Shown piece by piece: positions 16,032 through 22,784 of a stretch of 64,000 bases of DNA (position 1 is its first letter; each line of letters begins with the position of its first letter). The translations under genes were made by a program, and so were the position numbers. The stretch spans positions 558,001 through 622,000 of the forward strand of contig NZ_CP082923.1 in NCBI RefSeq assembly GCF_019931575.1, written 5' to 3'. The notes beneath the pieces were generated by a model. The model was given only the letters and a program-made list of their open reading frames with translations, did not search any database and had not been told where the DNA came from. Source of the stretch: Caulobacter segnis (lineage in GTDB: Bacteria; Pseudomonadota; Alphaproteobacteria; Caulobacterales; Caulobacteraceae).

Positions 16032-16502
16032 ATGCTCTGGCGACGTCGCATCGAACCCTTCACCCGGCCCCTGGTCTACGCCTTCTTCCGCTTCAAGCGC
16101 GGCCTGACCCTGGGCGTGCGAGCGGTGGTCACCGACGAGGCCGGCAAGGTCCTCTTGATCCAGCACACCTACATCAAGGGCTGGTACCTGCCCGGCGGCG
16201 GGGTCGAGCGCGGCGAGACGGCCGAGATCGCCGTCGTGCGCGAACTGGCCGAGGAGGCCGGCGTGCGGGCGCTGTCGCGTCCCCAGCTGGTCTCGGCCCA
16301 CAGCAACGAACGGCTGCATCCGGGCGACCACGTGCTGGTCTATCGCGTCGAGGCCTGGGAGGCCTGCGCCTCGGACGCGGCCGGCGAGATCCACGACGTG
16401 GGCTGGTTCGACCTGGCGGACCTGCCCGAGGAGACCACCAAGGCGACCCGCCGCCGGATCGCCGAGGCGCTGGGCGGGGCCGAGACCGATCCGATGTGGT
16501 GA
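16032..16502 (+). CDS. Nudix hydrolase
   Basis: Protein of 156 residues with a complete Nudix box, GGGVERGETAEIAVVRELAEEAGV (G-x5-E-x7-RE-x2-EE-x-G), near residues 56-79; the glutamates bind the divalent metal. The N-terminal LTLGVRAVVTDEAGKVLLIQHTY is the usual first strand pair. Such enzymes cleave nucleoside diphosphates linked to another moiety; the substrate is not readable. It is divergent from the folate operon, and the next gene (aldehyde dehydrogenase) is 126 bases on, likely with its own promoter. Confidence 0.93.
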   Translation: MLWRRRIEPFTRPLVYAFFRFKRGLTLGVRAVVTDEAGKVLLIQHTYIKGWYLPGGGVERGETAEIAVVRELAEEAGVRALSRPQLVSAHSNERLHPGDHVLVYRVEAWEACASDAAGEIHDVGWFDLADLPEETTKATRRRIAEALGGAETDPMW

Positions 16503-16527
16503 CGCGAGTTTGTTGCGCGTGGCCGTA

Positions 16528-16542
16528 TGGGAAGGCTTCCCA
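16528..16542. promoter_or_regulatory. 15-bp palindrome upstream of aldehyde dehydrogenase
   Basis: TGGGAAGGCTTCCCA is perfectly symmetric about its centre and lies 87 bases before the aldehyde dehydrogenase ATG. It has no U-tract, so an operator is more likely than a terminator. No specific regulator is proposed. Confidence 0.3.
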
Positions 16543-16628
16543 CCTGAACGCCGATCATTAAAATGACCGTTTGAAGGGGCCCGCCACGGAGCAGGGCCGC
16601 GCGACACATCCAAGGGCAGGAGAACGGC

Positions 16629-18068
16629 ATGCGCGAGTACACCAAGTTCTACATCGACGGCGCCTGGGTCGATCCGGTGACGCCCAAGCCGCTGGACGTC
16701 ATCAACCCCGCCACCGAAGAGGTCGCCGGCGTGATCTCGCTGGGCTCGGCCGCCGACGTCGACAAGGCCGTCCGCGCCGCCCGCAAGGCGTTCGCGACCT
16801 ACAGCCAGACCAGCCGCGAGGAGCGCATCGACATCCTCGAGCGCATCATCGCCGAGTACCAGAAGCGCTTCGAGGACATGGCCAAGGCCATCACCGAGGA
16901 GATGGGCGCCCCCGCCTGGCTGGCCCAGCGCGCCCAGGCCGCCATGGGCATCGCCCACGTCCAGACCGCCGCCGCCGTGCTCAAGAACTACAAGTTCGAG
17001 GAAGACCGGGGCACGACCCGGATCGTCAAGGAGCCGATCGGCGTCTGCGCCTTCATCACGCCGTGGAACTGGCCGGTGAACCAGATCGCCTGCAAGGTCG
17101 GTCCGGCCCTGGCCACCGGCTGCACCATGGTGCTCAAACCCTCCGAGATCGCGCCGTTCTCGGGCTATGTCTGGACCGAGATCCTGCACGCCGCCGGCGT
17201 GCCGGCCGGGGTCTTCAACCTGGTCAATGGCGACGGCCCCACGGTGGGCGCGGCGCTCAGCAGCCATCCGGAAGTCGACATGGTCTCGTTCACCGGCTCG
17301 ACCCGCGCCGGCATCGAGGTGGCCAAGAACGCCGCCCCGACCGTCAAGCGCGTGCACCAGGAGCTGGGCGGCAAGAGCCCCAACATCATTCTCGACGACG
17401 CCGACTTCGCCCGCGCGGTGGGCGGCGGCGTGGCCTCGGTGATGATGAACTCGGGTCAGTCGTGCAACGCCCCGACCCGCATGCTGGTCCCGGGCCAGCG
17501 CATGGACGAGGTGATCGCCATCGCCAAGGCCGCCGCCGAGAGCCACACGGTCGGCGACCCGAACGGCAACCACAAGATGGGCCCGGTGGTCAGCGAGACC
17601 CAGTGGAACAAGATCCAGGGCCTGATCCAGAAGGGCATCGACGAGGGCGCCACCCTGGTCACCGGCGGCGTCGGCCGGCCGGAAGGCCTGGACAAGGGCT
17701 ACTACGTCAAGCCGACCGTCTTCGCCAACGTCACAAACGAGATGACCATCGCCAAGGAGGAGATCTTCGGCCCGGTGGTCTCGATCCTGGGCTACGACAC
17801 GGTCGAGGAAGCCGTCACCGTCGGCAACGACACCGAGTACGGCCTGGCGGCCTATGTCTCGGGGACGGATCCGGAAGGCGTCCGCGCGGTGGCTTCGAAA
17901 CTGCGCGCCGGCCAGGTGAACCTGAACGGCGCCAGCCCCGACCTGATGGCCCCCTTCGGCGGCTACAAGATGAGCGGCAACGGCCGCGAGTGGGGGGATC
18001 ACGCGTTCGGGGAGTTCCTCGAGACGAAGGCGATCCTGGGCTACTCGGCGAAGGTGGCGGCGGAGTAG
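16629..18068 (+). CDS. NAD(P)-dependent aldehyde dehydrogenase
   Basis: Protein of 479 residues of the ALDH superfamily, oxidising an aldehyde to the acid. FITPWNWPVNQIACKVGPAL and KPSEIAPFSG form the nucleotide-binding part; FTGSTRAG, the catalytic Glu in HQELGGKSPNIIL near residue 245, and the nucleophilic Cys in NSGQSCNAPTRM near 280 are all present, as is EEIFGPVVSILGY. The family member is a broad-specificity ALDH; the substrate cannot be told. A short palindrome upstream may be an operator, and a strong terminator follows, so it is probably transcribed alone. Confidence 0.94.
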   Translation: MREYTKFYIDGAWVDPVTPKPLDVINPATEEVAGVISLGSAADVDKAVRAARKAFATYSQTSREERIDILERIIAEYQKRFEDMAKAITEEMGAPAWLAQRAQAAMGIAHVQTAAAVLKNYKFEEDRGTTRIVKEPIGVCAFITPWNWPVNQIACKVGPALATGCTMVLKPSEIAPFSGYVWTEILHAAGVPAGVFNLVNGDGPTVGAALSSHPEVDMVSFTGSTRAGIEVAKNAAPTVKRVHQELGGKSPNIILDDADFARAVGGGVASVMMNSGQSCNAPTRMLVPGQRMDEVIAIAKAAAESHTVGDPNGNHKMGPVVSETQWNKIQGLIQKGIDEGATLVTGGVGRPEGLDKGYYVKPTVFANVTNEMTIAKEEIFGPVVSILGYDTVEEAVTVGNDTEYGLAAYVSGTDPEGVRAVASKLRAGQVNLNGASPDLMAPFGGYKMSGNGREWGDHAFGEFLETKAILGYSAKVAAE

Positions 18069-18101
18069 GGGTGCACTCGCATTGAGTTGGAAGTCTGAGA
18101 G

Positions 18102-18128
18102 GGCGGAGCTGGGAGGCTCCGCCTTTTT
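18102..18128 (+). terminator. Terminator of the aldehyde dehydrogenase gene
   Basis: GGCGGAGC pairs with GCTCCGCC around a six-base loop, followed by five T. Confidence 0.92.
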
Positions 18129-18218
18129 CTAGAACGGTCGCGAACTCAAATCGAGCACACGTCTATGGTGAAGCTGCGCCTTTCTCTCTACCCTTCGTGT
18201 ATCAGATGGGAGGGGGCC

Positions 18219-18920
18219 ATGCTCAAATACATGTTCGTTGCTGTATGCGCACTCGGGCTGACAGCCTGCGCGAGCACGCAATCCGTGATGCCACGTGTTG
18301 ATATTGTCGATCGTCCAGAACTAGGTGGCCTGGCTCAAGCTGAGCTAGGTGACACGATTGTCGAAAAAGGAAAAATCACCACCTACGACGGCCTGGCCTT
18401 GAAAAATGAAGTCACTTGGGGTGATGGATTTATTCTCAAGAAATTTACAATTTCTCCAGGACGCCTCCGCGCAAGGCAGTCCGATAGCTCTTTTACGTAT
18501 TATTATTCTGATAAAATGACGACGTACGATGCGATATTGGGAACGTCGCCCTACGCTGCTGGCGGTCTTTGCGTGAAGAAGAATGATCCCAGTTATGTGC
18601 GAGGGTTCTTCCAGACTGGAAAGTGCAAAAATAACTTCAAGCCGGCACCCGAAGTTTCTGTCACGCGAGTGATAGATTTGGACGCTCCAAATTTTAGGCA
18701 AGAGCTGATATACAATGGGAAGTCCGACAATACTTTGAAATTTTTATACCGCGAATTCTCTGGTGACTATGCAAGGCCTTCATTCTCCCAAGATGTTCAA
18801 TATGATCTAAAAGACGGGAATACGATTGGTTTCAAAGGTGTGAGGATCGAGGTCGTTGAAGCCTCCAATACACGACTGTCGTATCGCCTGATTTCATCCT
18901 TTCCGGACCCTCGGAATTAA
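18219..18920 (+). CDS. AT-rich lipoprotein of unknown function
   Basis: Protein of 233 residues. MLKYMFVAVCALGLTACAST carries a signal peptide with lipobox LTAC, so it is lipid-anchored at the cell envelope. No known domain is recognised in the rest; it is rich in Tyr, Lys and Asn with two further Cys (GGLCVKK, TGKCKNN) about 20 residues apart. A purine-rich GGGAGGGGG run precedes the ATG. Codon use stands out: TTT, TAT, AAA and ATA are common, unlike every neighbour, which suggests recent acquisition. A 141-bp palindromic element follows 42 bases after the stop. Confidence 0.8.
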   Translation: MLKYMFVAVCALGLTACASTQSVMPRVDIVDRPELGGLAQAELGDTIVEKGKITTYDGLALKNEVTWGDGFILKKFTISPGRLRARQSDSSFTYYYSDKMTTYDAILGTSPYAAGGLCVKKNDPSYVRGFFQTGKCKNNFKPAPEVSVTRVIDLDAPNFRQELIYNGKSDNTLKFLYREFSGDYARPSFSQDVQYDLKDGNTIGFKGVRIEVVEASNTRLSYRLISSFPDPRN

Positions 18921-18962
18921 CCGACAGTGTTATCGGCGACGACCTCCCGAGGGCGGTGCTAA

Positions 18963-19103
18963 CCTTACATCTCTCGAAGGCAGCAGCGTGCCGGACTGAC
19001 CAGGTCAGTCAAGGACCGCTCTCCGAGCGGCCGCTCCGCGGCGGCGAAGCCGTCCTTGAGTGACCTGGACAGCCCGGCGATCGTCTCGCCGTGAGATGTA
19101 AGG
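18963..19103. repeat. 141-bp palindromic, MITE-like element
   Basis: The ends are an exact 11-bp inverted repeat, CCTTACATCTC and GAGATGTAAGG. Further in, GCCGGACTGACCAGGTCAGT and a continuing TCAAGGAC on the left match the inverse of the right side over 27 bases with three mismatches. The centre holds two small hairpins (CCGCTC-TCC-GAGCGG and CCGC-N6-GCGG). No target duplication is evident. It could be a non-autonomous mobile element or a structured RNA. Confidence 0.6.
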
Positions 19104-19156
19104 AGGACTCCCTTCCTGGCGGAAGGTCGTTTTCAAGCGAGGCCACGCCCACCGAA

Positions 19157-19341
19157 ACCCTCTCTCATGGAGAGAGGGAGGGGCCCGCGCCGCAGGCGTG
19201 GGAGGGTGAGTGGGTAGGCGAAGCCCGTGGGTGATCTTGGCGCGGGTCGGGGAGGCAGTGCCGGCACGCCGGCTGGCGGTGTAACCCCTCACCCTCCCAT
19301 CGCCGTGCGATGGGCCCCTCCCTCTCTCTCAGAGAGAGGGG
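19157..19341. repeat. Facing pair of REP-like repeats
   Basis: The left unit begins CCCTCTCTCATGGAGAGAGGG and continues AGGGGCCCGCGCC...GGGAGGGTGAG; the right unit is the inverse, CTCACCCTCCCATCGCC...GGGCCCCTCCCTCTCTCTCAGAGAGAGGG. The two are separated by about 75 bases of unremarkable sequence. The 434-bp interval after the lipoprotein gene is thus filled by the palindromic element and this pair, with no gene recognised. Confidence 0.75.
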
Positions 19342-19354
19342 TATGGTGCTACCC

Positions 19355-19516
19355 ATGACCACCACCCCACCCGACGAGACCCCGATCCAGCGGGCCCTGC
19401 GCCTGAAGCAGGCCGCCCTCGACGCGCGGCCCAAGCCGCCGCGTGGCGGCAAGTTCCAGCGCCAGCGGGCCGCCGCCGCCGCGACGGGCTCCTCCAAGCC
19501 GTGGATGGCGCGCTGA
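19355..19516 (+). CDS. Small conserved hypothetical protein (53 aa)
   Basis: Basic, Pro-rich protein: MTTTPPDETPIQRALRLKQA near the start, then PKPPRGGKFQRQRAAAA and the ending SSKPWMAR. The pattern 'RLKQAAL-x-KPKPP-GGKFQR...KPWM' resembles short uncharacterised proteins of Caulobacterales, from memory. It overlaps the next gene by TGATG. Likely cytoplasmic and mostly disordered; function unknown. It begins right after a repeat unit, so its promoter may lie in or before the repeat. Confidence 0.65.
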   Translation: MTTTPPDETPIQRALRLKQAALDARPKPPRGGKFQRQRAAAAATGSSKPWMAR

Positions 19517-19698
19517 TGGCCGGGCTCAAGGACAAGCGCGGCTTCATCGACAAGGACCGCCTGGACCTCAGCGAGCGCCAGGCCGTCGAGTACTGGATGA
19601 AGCGCTGGGGCGTCACCCGCGACCAGATCACCGCCGCCCACCGCAAGGTCGGCCGCATGACCAAGGACATCGCCGCGGAGCTCGGTAAGAAGCGCTGA
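19516..19698 (+). CDS. DUF3606-type small protein (60 aa)
   Basis: MAGLKDKRGFIDKDRLDLSE followed by AVEYWMKRWGVTRDQITAAHRKVG matches the DUF3606 pattern: 'D-x2-RI-D-x-E...W...V-x2-L...V...V' with a short helical C-terminus. The ATG overlaps the stop of the preceding 53-residue gene by one base, indicating coupling. The pair lies 91 bases before the methyltransferase gene and may be co-transcribed with it. Function unknown; the family is small and soluble. Confidence 0.75.
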   Translation: MAGLKDKRGFIDKDRLDLSERQAVEYWMKRWGVTRDQITAAHRKVGRMTKDIAAELGKKR

Positions 19699-19789
19699 GC
19701 CGCGCGGCGTTTCCGCCGGGATCCGCCGCCGTCCCTTGCCCTGGCTCCCGCGCCCGTGCAGCGTCGCTGGGCGACTCACGGAGCGGTTG

Positions 19790-21325
19790 ATGAGCACGGA
19801 CTGGAGCGGCGGCTATGCGGTGGAGACCGGCTACACCTATCATACCTATTCCGAGCTGAACCCGGTCCGCGCGGCTCTGCCGCTGCTGCTGAAGGGCGTG
19901 CGGGCGCCGAAGATCGAGACGGCGTGCGAGCTGGGCTTCGGCCAGGGCTGCTCGGCGGCGGTCCACGCCGCGACTCAGGCCGACGTCGACTGGTGGGGGT
20001 GCGATTTCGCCCCCGCCCAGGCGGTCTTCGCCCGCGACCTGGTCGCCGCCAGCGGCGCGCGGGCGACGTTCACCGACGACTCGTTCGAGGAGTTCGCCGC
20101 CCGGCCCGACCTGCCCGACTTCGACTTCATCTCGCTGCACGGCATCTGGAGCTGGGTCAACGACGAGACGCGGGCCGGGATCGTCGCGTTCCTGCGCAAG
20201 AAGCTGAAGCCCGGCGGCGTCGCCTACATCTCCTACAACACCCAGCCCGGCTGGGCCGTGGCCGCGCCGCTGCGCCACCTGATGAAGCGCCACATCGACA
20301 CCCTGGGCGCGCCGGGCCTGGGGGACGCGGCCAACCTGGAGGGGGCGCTGTCGACGATGCAGCGCTTCTTCGACCTGGACCCGGTCTATTCGCGGCTGAA
20401 CCCCGCCGTGACCGAGCGGCTGCAGGGCCTGCTGCGCCAGGACCGGACCTATCTGGTCCACGAATATCTGAACGACCACTGGACCCCGATGTGGTTCGCC
20501 GAGGTCGAGCGCCTGCTGGACGCGGCCAAGCTGTCGTTCGGGGCCTCGGCCTGGATGGCCGACCATCTGGAGGGGCTGAACCTGTCGGGCGACATGGCCG
20601 CCTTCCTGCGCGAGCTGCCGGATCCCTCGCTGCGCGAGACCTTCCGCGACGTGGCGGTGCAGGCCCAGTTCCGGCGCGACTACTGGCTGCGCGGGGCCCG
20701 GCCGCTGAGCGCCGCCGAGCAGGGCCGGGCGCTGCGCGACGTGCGGGTGGTGCTGGCCAAGCCCGTGGCCCAGCGACCGGGCAAGGCCAACGGGGTGTTC
20801 GCCGAGACGGGGCTGAACGGGGCGCTGTACGACGCGATCTACGACGTGATGGGCGACTACCAGCCCCGGACGGTCGGCGAGCTGGAGGCGGCCCTGCCCG
20901 CCGGCGTGGCCTTCTCGGACCTGACCACCGGGCTGGTGGCGCTGACCAGCCAGGGCGCCCTGGCGCCGGCCCAGGCGGCCGACGCGGCGGCGCGCGCGAC
21001 CGGCTCGGCCCGGGCCCTGAACCAGGCGCTGGCCCAGCGGGCGGCGGACTCCGACGACCTGGGCTTCCTGGCCGCGCCCGTCACCGGCGGCGCGATCAGC
21101 GTCTCGCGCTTCCAGCAGCTGTTCTGGCTGGCGCTGCAGGAGGGCGGCGGCGGGCCGGCCGAATGGGCCCGGTTCGCGGCCGATGTCCTGGCCCGTCAGG
21201 CTCAGACCCTGGTGGCCGACGGCGCGGCCCTGGCCCCCGACGCGGCCCTGGCGATGCTGGAGGCCCAGGCCGGCGCCTTCGCCGAGACCGAACTGCCGCA
21301 CTGGCGGGGCCTGGGGATCGCCTGA
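19790..21325 (+). CDS. SAM-dependent methyltransferase with regulatory domain
   Basis: Protein of 511 residues. Residues 40-160 are a class I methyltransferase fold: ACELGFGQGCSAAVHA as the SAM-binding loop, WWGCDFAPAQ as the second strand, and HGIWSWVNDETR. The rest resembles the methyltransferase regulatory domain found fused to this type, with NDHWTPMWFAEVERLL and a long Ala/Leu-rich helical tail. The substrate is unknown; such proteins occur near surface polysaccharide genes in other species, but none are adjacent here. The ATG has GGAG nine bases upstream and gives the family's usual YHTYSELNP beginning. Confidence 0.88.
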   Translation: MSTDWSGGYAVETGYTYHTYSELNPVRAALPLLLKGVRAPKIETACELGFGQGCSAAVHAATQADVDWWGCDFAPAQAVFARDLVAASGARATFTDDSFEEFAARPDLPDFDFISLHGIWSWVNDETRAGIVAFLRKKLKPGGVAYISYNTQPGWAVAAPLRHLMKRHIDTLGAPGLGDAANLEGALSTMQRFFDLDPVYSRLNPAVTERLQGLLRQDRTYLVHEYLNDHWTPMWFAEVERLLDAAKLSFGASAWMADHLEGLNLSGDMAAFLRELPDPSLRETFRDVAVQAQFRRDYWLRGARPLSAAEQGRALRDVRVVLAKPVAQRPGKANGVFAETGLNGALYDAIYDVMGDYQPRTVGELEAALPAGVAFSDLTTGLVALTSQGALAPAQAADAAARATGSARALNQALAQRAADSDDLGFLAAPVTGGAISVSRFQQLFWLALQEGGGGPAEWARFAADVLARQAQTLVADGAALAPDAALAMLEAQAGAFAETELPHWRGLGIA

Positions 21326-21348
21326 CCCTCGGAGAGGGAGAGGGCGGC

Positions 21349-21597
21349 TTAGCGGATGTTCGTGGGGCCGTCGGCCTCTTCGGCCGGCGAGACGACGTGA
21401 AGCAGGTGGTTGCGGCCCAGCGGCGTGATCTCCCAGCCGCCGCCGCCATGGCGCGCCAGGCCCAGGGCGGTCAGGGCCTGGGCGGCGGCGATGTTGACGA
21501 AGGTCGACGTCTGGCCCGGCTGGCGTTCGGCTAGGTTCAGCAGGGTCTGCAGATGCTGGGCGGACAGGGTCTGGGCTTTGCCGGGAGGCTGGGTCAT
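21349..21597 (-). CDS. Small hypothetical protein (82 aa)
   Basis: Protein starting MTQPPGKAQTLSAQHLQTLL, with TPLGRNHLLHVV near the end. Its ALGLARHGGGGWEITPLGRN looks like a winged-helix tail (strand, wing, strand), so a small DNA-binding role is possible but weakly supported. An upstream ATG would add 22 residues. Convergent with the methyltransferase gene, 23 bases away. Confidence 0.6.
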   Translation of the reverse strand: MTQPPGKAQTLSAQHLQTLLNLAERQPGQTSTFVNIAAAQALTALGLARHGGGGWEITPLGRNHLLHVVSPAEEADGPTNIR

Positions 21598-21830
21598 GTC
21601 CGTCCGATGCGGGTTGCGATCGAAGCCGCCGATCGGCGCCTGGGAAAGCCGCCAGGTCGACATGAACCCCGCACCCTAACACGGGACACCCCGTCGTGTG
21701 CGGCAATGCTCGCCTTGCCGCGGGGAAAGGCGCATGGTCGCGCCATCGCCGTCGGGCGCGCGCCGTCCCGGTCGAGCGCGGCCGATGCGGCGCCGACCAG
21801 ATCGCGCCCTTCCATGTTCGCCGTCCATCC

Positions 21831-22073
21831 ATGACCGCTCGGGAAGACAGCCTGTTCGGGCCGCACGACTACGAGATCGTCTACGGCTGGTCGACGCGTT
21901 CGCTGGAGGTGACGATCTCGGCCCGCTCCGGCCCGTCGCTGTGTCGCGGCGACGTCTGCACGATCAGCGGCCAGGACGGCGGCTACTGCAAGGACTTCGT
22001 CGTCATCGAGGTGAAATGGCGTGGCGAGCTGTGGTCCGCGCGCTGCGTCGGGGCGGGCGAAGAGTTGTTCTGA
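21831..22073 (+). CDS. Small hypothetical protein (80 aa)
   Basis: MTAREDSLFGPHDYEIVYGW is followed by a beta-rich sequence with three Cys (SLCRGDVC, GGYCKDF) and one near the end (SARCVGAG). The pattern suggests a small beta-barrel, for example an SH3-like fold, but none is identified. It lies divergent from the small protein above. No clear ribosome-binding site; kept because the codon use is typical of the genome. Confidence 0.55.
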   Translation: MTAREDSLFGPHDYEIVYGWSTRSLEVTISARSGPSLCRGDVCTISGQDGGYCKDFVVIEVKWRGELWSARCVGAGEELF

Positions 22074-22211
22074 GGAAAACTCAAATATCCGCGCAAAAGG
22101 GCGTCGTGAATTTCACGATGAACCTGCTTTTCAAGGCAAAGAAAAATGCGGTTCGAAATCGTCATTTTATTTTATCGGGCGCCGACTTTGTTTTTGTGTT
22201 AACCCTCTGGA

Positions 22212-22424
22212 ATGCGTGAAATTACCGACCGTACAGTCCTCACCGTCCTCCGTCGCGACGGAGGGTGGAGCGTCGAGCAGGACGGCGACTATTTCGGCCA
22301 GTCGCCCGACAAGGAGGTGGCCAAGGCCGCCGCGCACCGGCGGGCCGCCAGCCTGCACCAGTCCGGCCGGCCCTGTCAGATCCGCGTCACCGGCGAACAT
22401 GGCTTCCGGGGGCGCGCGCTGTGA
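22212..22424 (+). CDS. Small hypothetical protein (70 aa)
   Basis: MREITDRTVLTVLRRDGGWS followed by DYFGQSPDKEVAKAAAHRRA resembles the DUF2188 pattern (WxVxxxG...TKxEAxxxAR). It overlaps the next gene by four bases (GTGA). The 140 bases before it are AT-rich, probably its promoter. Function unknown. Confidence 0.65.
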   Translation: MREITDRTVLTVLRRDGGWSVEQDGDYFGQSPDKEVAKAAAHRRAASLHQSGRPCQIRVTGEHGFRGRAL

Positions 22425-22684
22425 GCAAGGACGTGAAGCTGAAACCGCCCGTGTCGCCCGCCGTCCTGTTCCGGGGGCGCATCGAGGCCGCGATCGGCGA
22501 GGGCGTCTCGGTGGAGGCCATGGTCCTGCGGCTGACCCTCAATGACGGCCGCCGCCTGCGGCGAGACGACAACGTGCCGCTGGACCAGATCAGCTATCTG
22601 GGCGGCCAGATGCATTTCCTGGGCGTCCGGGTGATGGAAGGCGGCGTCGACGTCAGCGTGCTGGAGCGCGTCGAACCCACCTGA
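22421..22684 (+). CDS. Small hypothetical protein (87 aa), GTG start
   Basis: Starts at GTG within the four-base overlap with the previous gene. The sequence is a compact alpha/beta mixture: VLFRGRIEAAIGEGVSVEAM, then LTLNDGRRLRRDDNVPL and LGVRVMEGGVDVSVLE. No family recognised. It sits 101 bases before the CoA-synthase gene, whose start has its own ribosome-binding site. Confidence 0.62.
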   Translation: MSKDVKLKPPVSPAVLFRGRIEAAIGEGVSVEAMVLRLTLNDGRRLRRDDNVPLDQISYLGGQMHFLGVRVMEGGVDVSVLERVEPT

Positions 22685-22784
22685 GGGCGACCCCCGAGGG
22701 CGACCCAACGGCAACCTTGCCGCGCCTCTGGTTTCCGCTACCGTCAGCTCCAACAGAACAATGATAATCTGAGGGAGTGAGACC

